From NCBI GenBank assembly GCA_036003885.1, contig DASYSA010000500.1, forward strand, positions 1-6,326: DNA of 6,326 nt, given 5' to 3'. The notes beneath the pieces were generated by a model. That model did not search any database. It was not told the origin of the DNA and worked only from the letters and a program-made list of their open reading frames with translations. This document shows, piece after piece, positions 5,798 to 6,326 of the stretch. Source of the stretch: DASYSA01 sp036003885. GTDB lineage: Bacteria; Acidobacteriota; Blastocatellia; UBA7656. Each line of letters starts with the position of its first letter. Position 1 is the stretch's first letter. A program made the position numbers and the translations under genes.

Positions 5798-6208
5798 ATG
5801 TTGTTGATAATGATGGCCGCAATCTGCGTGATGCTCACGATCATTCTGAAAACCCGCGCGCGCGATTCGGAGCAGCTGATTGAGCCGCTCCCGTCGATTC
5901 TTACAATCGGCGTTCAGATAATCTGCGGCGACTGCTCCGGCGACGACCCTCGTCCGATTAAGACTCACCTTGGTCGGGGTGGCAACTGCGCCCAGTGTGG
6001 CGGACGCAGCTACATGCTCGCTTCGCGCCGCACCGCCGCCGCGAACCTTATTTTCGAAAGGCCTCACCAAGAATTGCCCAAAGCAACCCGCGCGAGGCCC
6101 CTGGTCGCATCAGCCGGCCCCTGCACAATCGTTCCAGTTCCGTCAAGTAACCCTTGGATAGCTTCGAGCAAGCTACTGAACGAGGATGTCCATCAAAGAG
6201 CCTCTTGA
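5798..6208 (+). CDS. small membrane-anchored protein with two CxxC pairs (putative zinc ribbon)
   Basis: This 136-residue protein begins with a hydrophobic helix (about 1-18, MLLIMMAAIC onward) followed by KTRAR, so the rest probably faces the cytoplasm. Residues 43-46 (CGDC) and 64-67 (CAQC, within NCAQCGGRSY) form two CxxC pairs 17 residues apart, the spacing of a zinc ribbon or rubredoxin-like knuckle. The sequence between them is charged (SGDDPRPIKTHLGRGG). The tail after about residue 85 is Pro/Ala/Ser-rich and looks disordered. I cannot name a function; metal binding is inferred from the cysteines alone. AAGGAGG at 5786-5792, five bases before the ATG, supports the start over an in-frame GTG two codons upstream that overlaps it. 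No neighbour suggests a pathway. Confidence 0.75.
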   Translation: MLLIMMAAICVMLTIILKTRARDSEQLIEPLPSILTIGVQIICGDCSGDDPRPIKTHLGRGGNCAQCGGRSYMLASRRTAAANLIFERPHQELPKATRARPLVASAGPCTIVPVPSSNPWIASSKLLNEDVHQRAS

Positions 6209-6252
6209 AGCTCTAGCCAGCATCTGACTTCCGAACCTGACCCCCTGCCTCC

Positions 6253-6275
6253 CTCCGCTACGTTGGGTGGCGGAG
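6253..6275. repeat. small hairpin downstream of the double-CxxC gene
   Basis: CTCCGCTAC (6253-6261) pairs with GTGGCGGAG (6267-6275), nine base pairs including one G-T wobble, around loop GTTGG. It lies 45 bases after the stop codon. No T tract follows, so it is at best a non-standard transcription end or mRNA 3' structure. The rest of 6209-6326 shows nothing I can name. Confidence 0.4.
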
Positions 6276-6326
6276 ACTCGCGTCCGTAAATATCGAGACG
6301 CTTGATGCCTTTTCCCCCTCCACCCG

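Noticed and set aside
5678..6070. 130-codon minus-strand open frame opposite the double-CxxC gene
   Set aside because: The plus-strand gene has an AAGGAGG site, a membrane helix and paired CxxC motifs. The minus-strand frame has none of these, although it could hide if the plus-strand call were wrong.

Overview
This 6.3 kb window is a chromosomal segment of moderately high G+C from a diderm bacterium. The evidence for an outer membrane is a small beta-barrel protein with a signal peptide and a TonB-type energy transducer. The glycine-rich TonB-family protein, the membrane-anchored metallophosphoesterase and the palindromic intergenic repeats suggest a soil Acidobacteriota. That assignment rests on general familiarity with such genomes, not on a marker gene. 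I see no phage, plasmid, transposase, CRISPR or defence genes.

Layout from left to right: tRNA-Gly(CCC) at 27-101 (+). A four-helix membrane metallophosphoesterase of the YkuE/YaeI type (-) ends at 159. Next is a 243-bp gap holding a degenerate inverted repeat and a sigma70-like promoter (TTGATG-17-TATACT) that serves tRNA-Ser(GCT) at 1629-1722 (+). A strong intrinsic terminator follows the tRNA. An outer-membrane beta-barrel gene (+) then converges on an exodeoxyribonuclease III gene (xth, -) across a 42-bp gap made largely of a 7-bp tandem repeat. Divergent from xth is an unrecognised 121-residue gene (+) with a TTG start. It converges on a MmcQ/YjbR-family gene (-), which lies downstream of a TonB-family gene (-). 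Those two are separated by an 81-bp REP-like hairpin. A roughly 400-bp non-coding stretch leads to a small gene (+) for a membrane-anchored protein with two CxxC pairs, probably a zinc ribbon.

Most genes look like independent housekeeping or envelope functions. The only plausible co-transcribed pair is TonB-family then mmcQ/yjbR, and the hairpin sits between them. In six protein genes the ribosome-binding sequence supports a start inside the longest open frame, and three of these starts are not ATG (xth GTG, mmcQ/yjbR GTG, the 121-residue gene TTG).

I found no convincing new multi-gene system. The items most worth a second look are the REP-like palindrome, the small double-CxxC membrane protein, the Asn-to-Asp change in the phosphoesterase GNHD motif, the long cytoplasmic segment ahead of the membrane helix in the TonB-family protein, and the 121-residue unknown.
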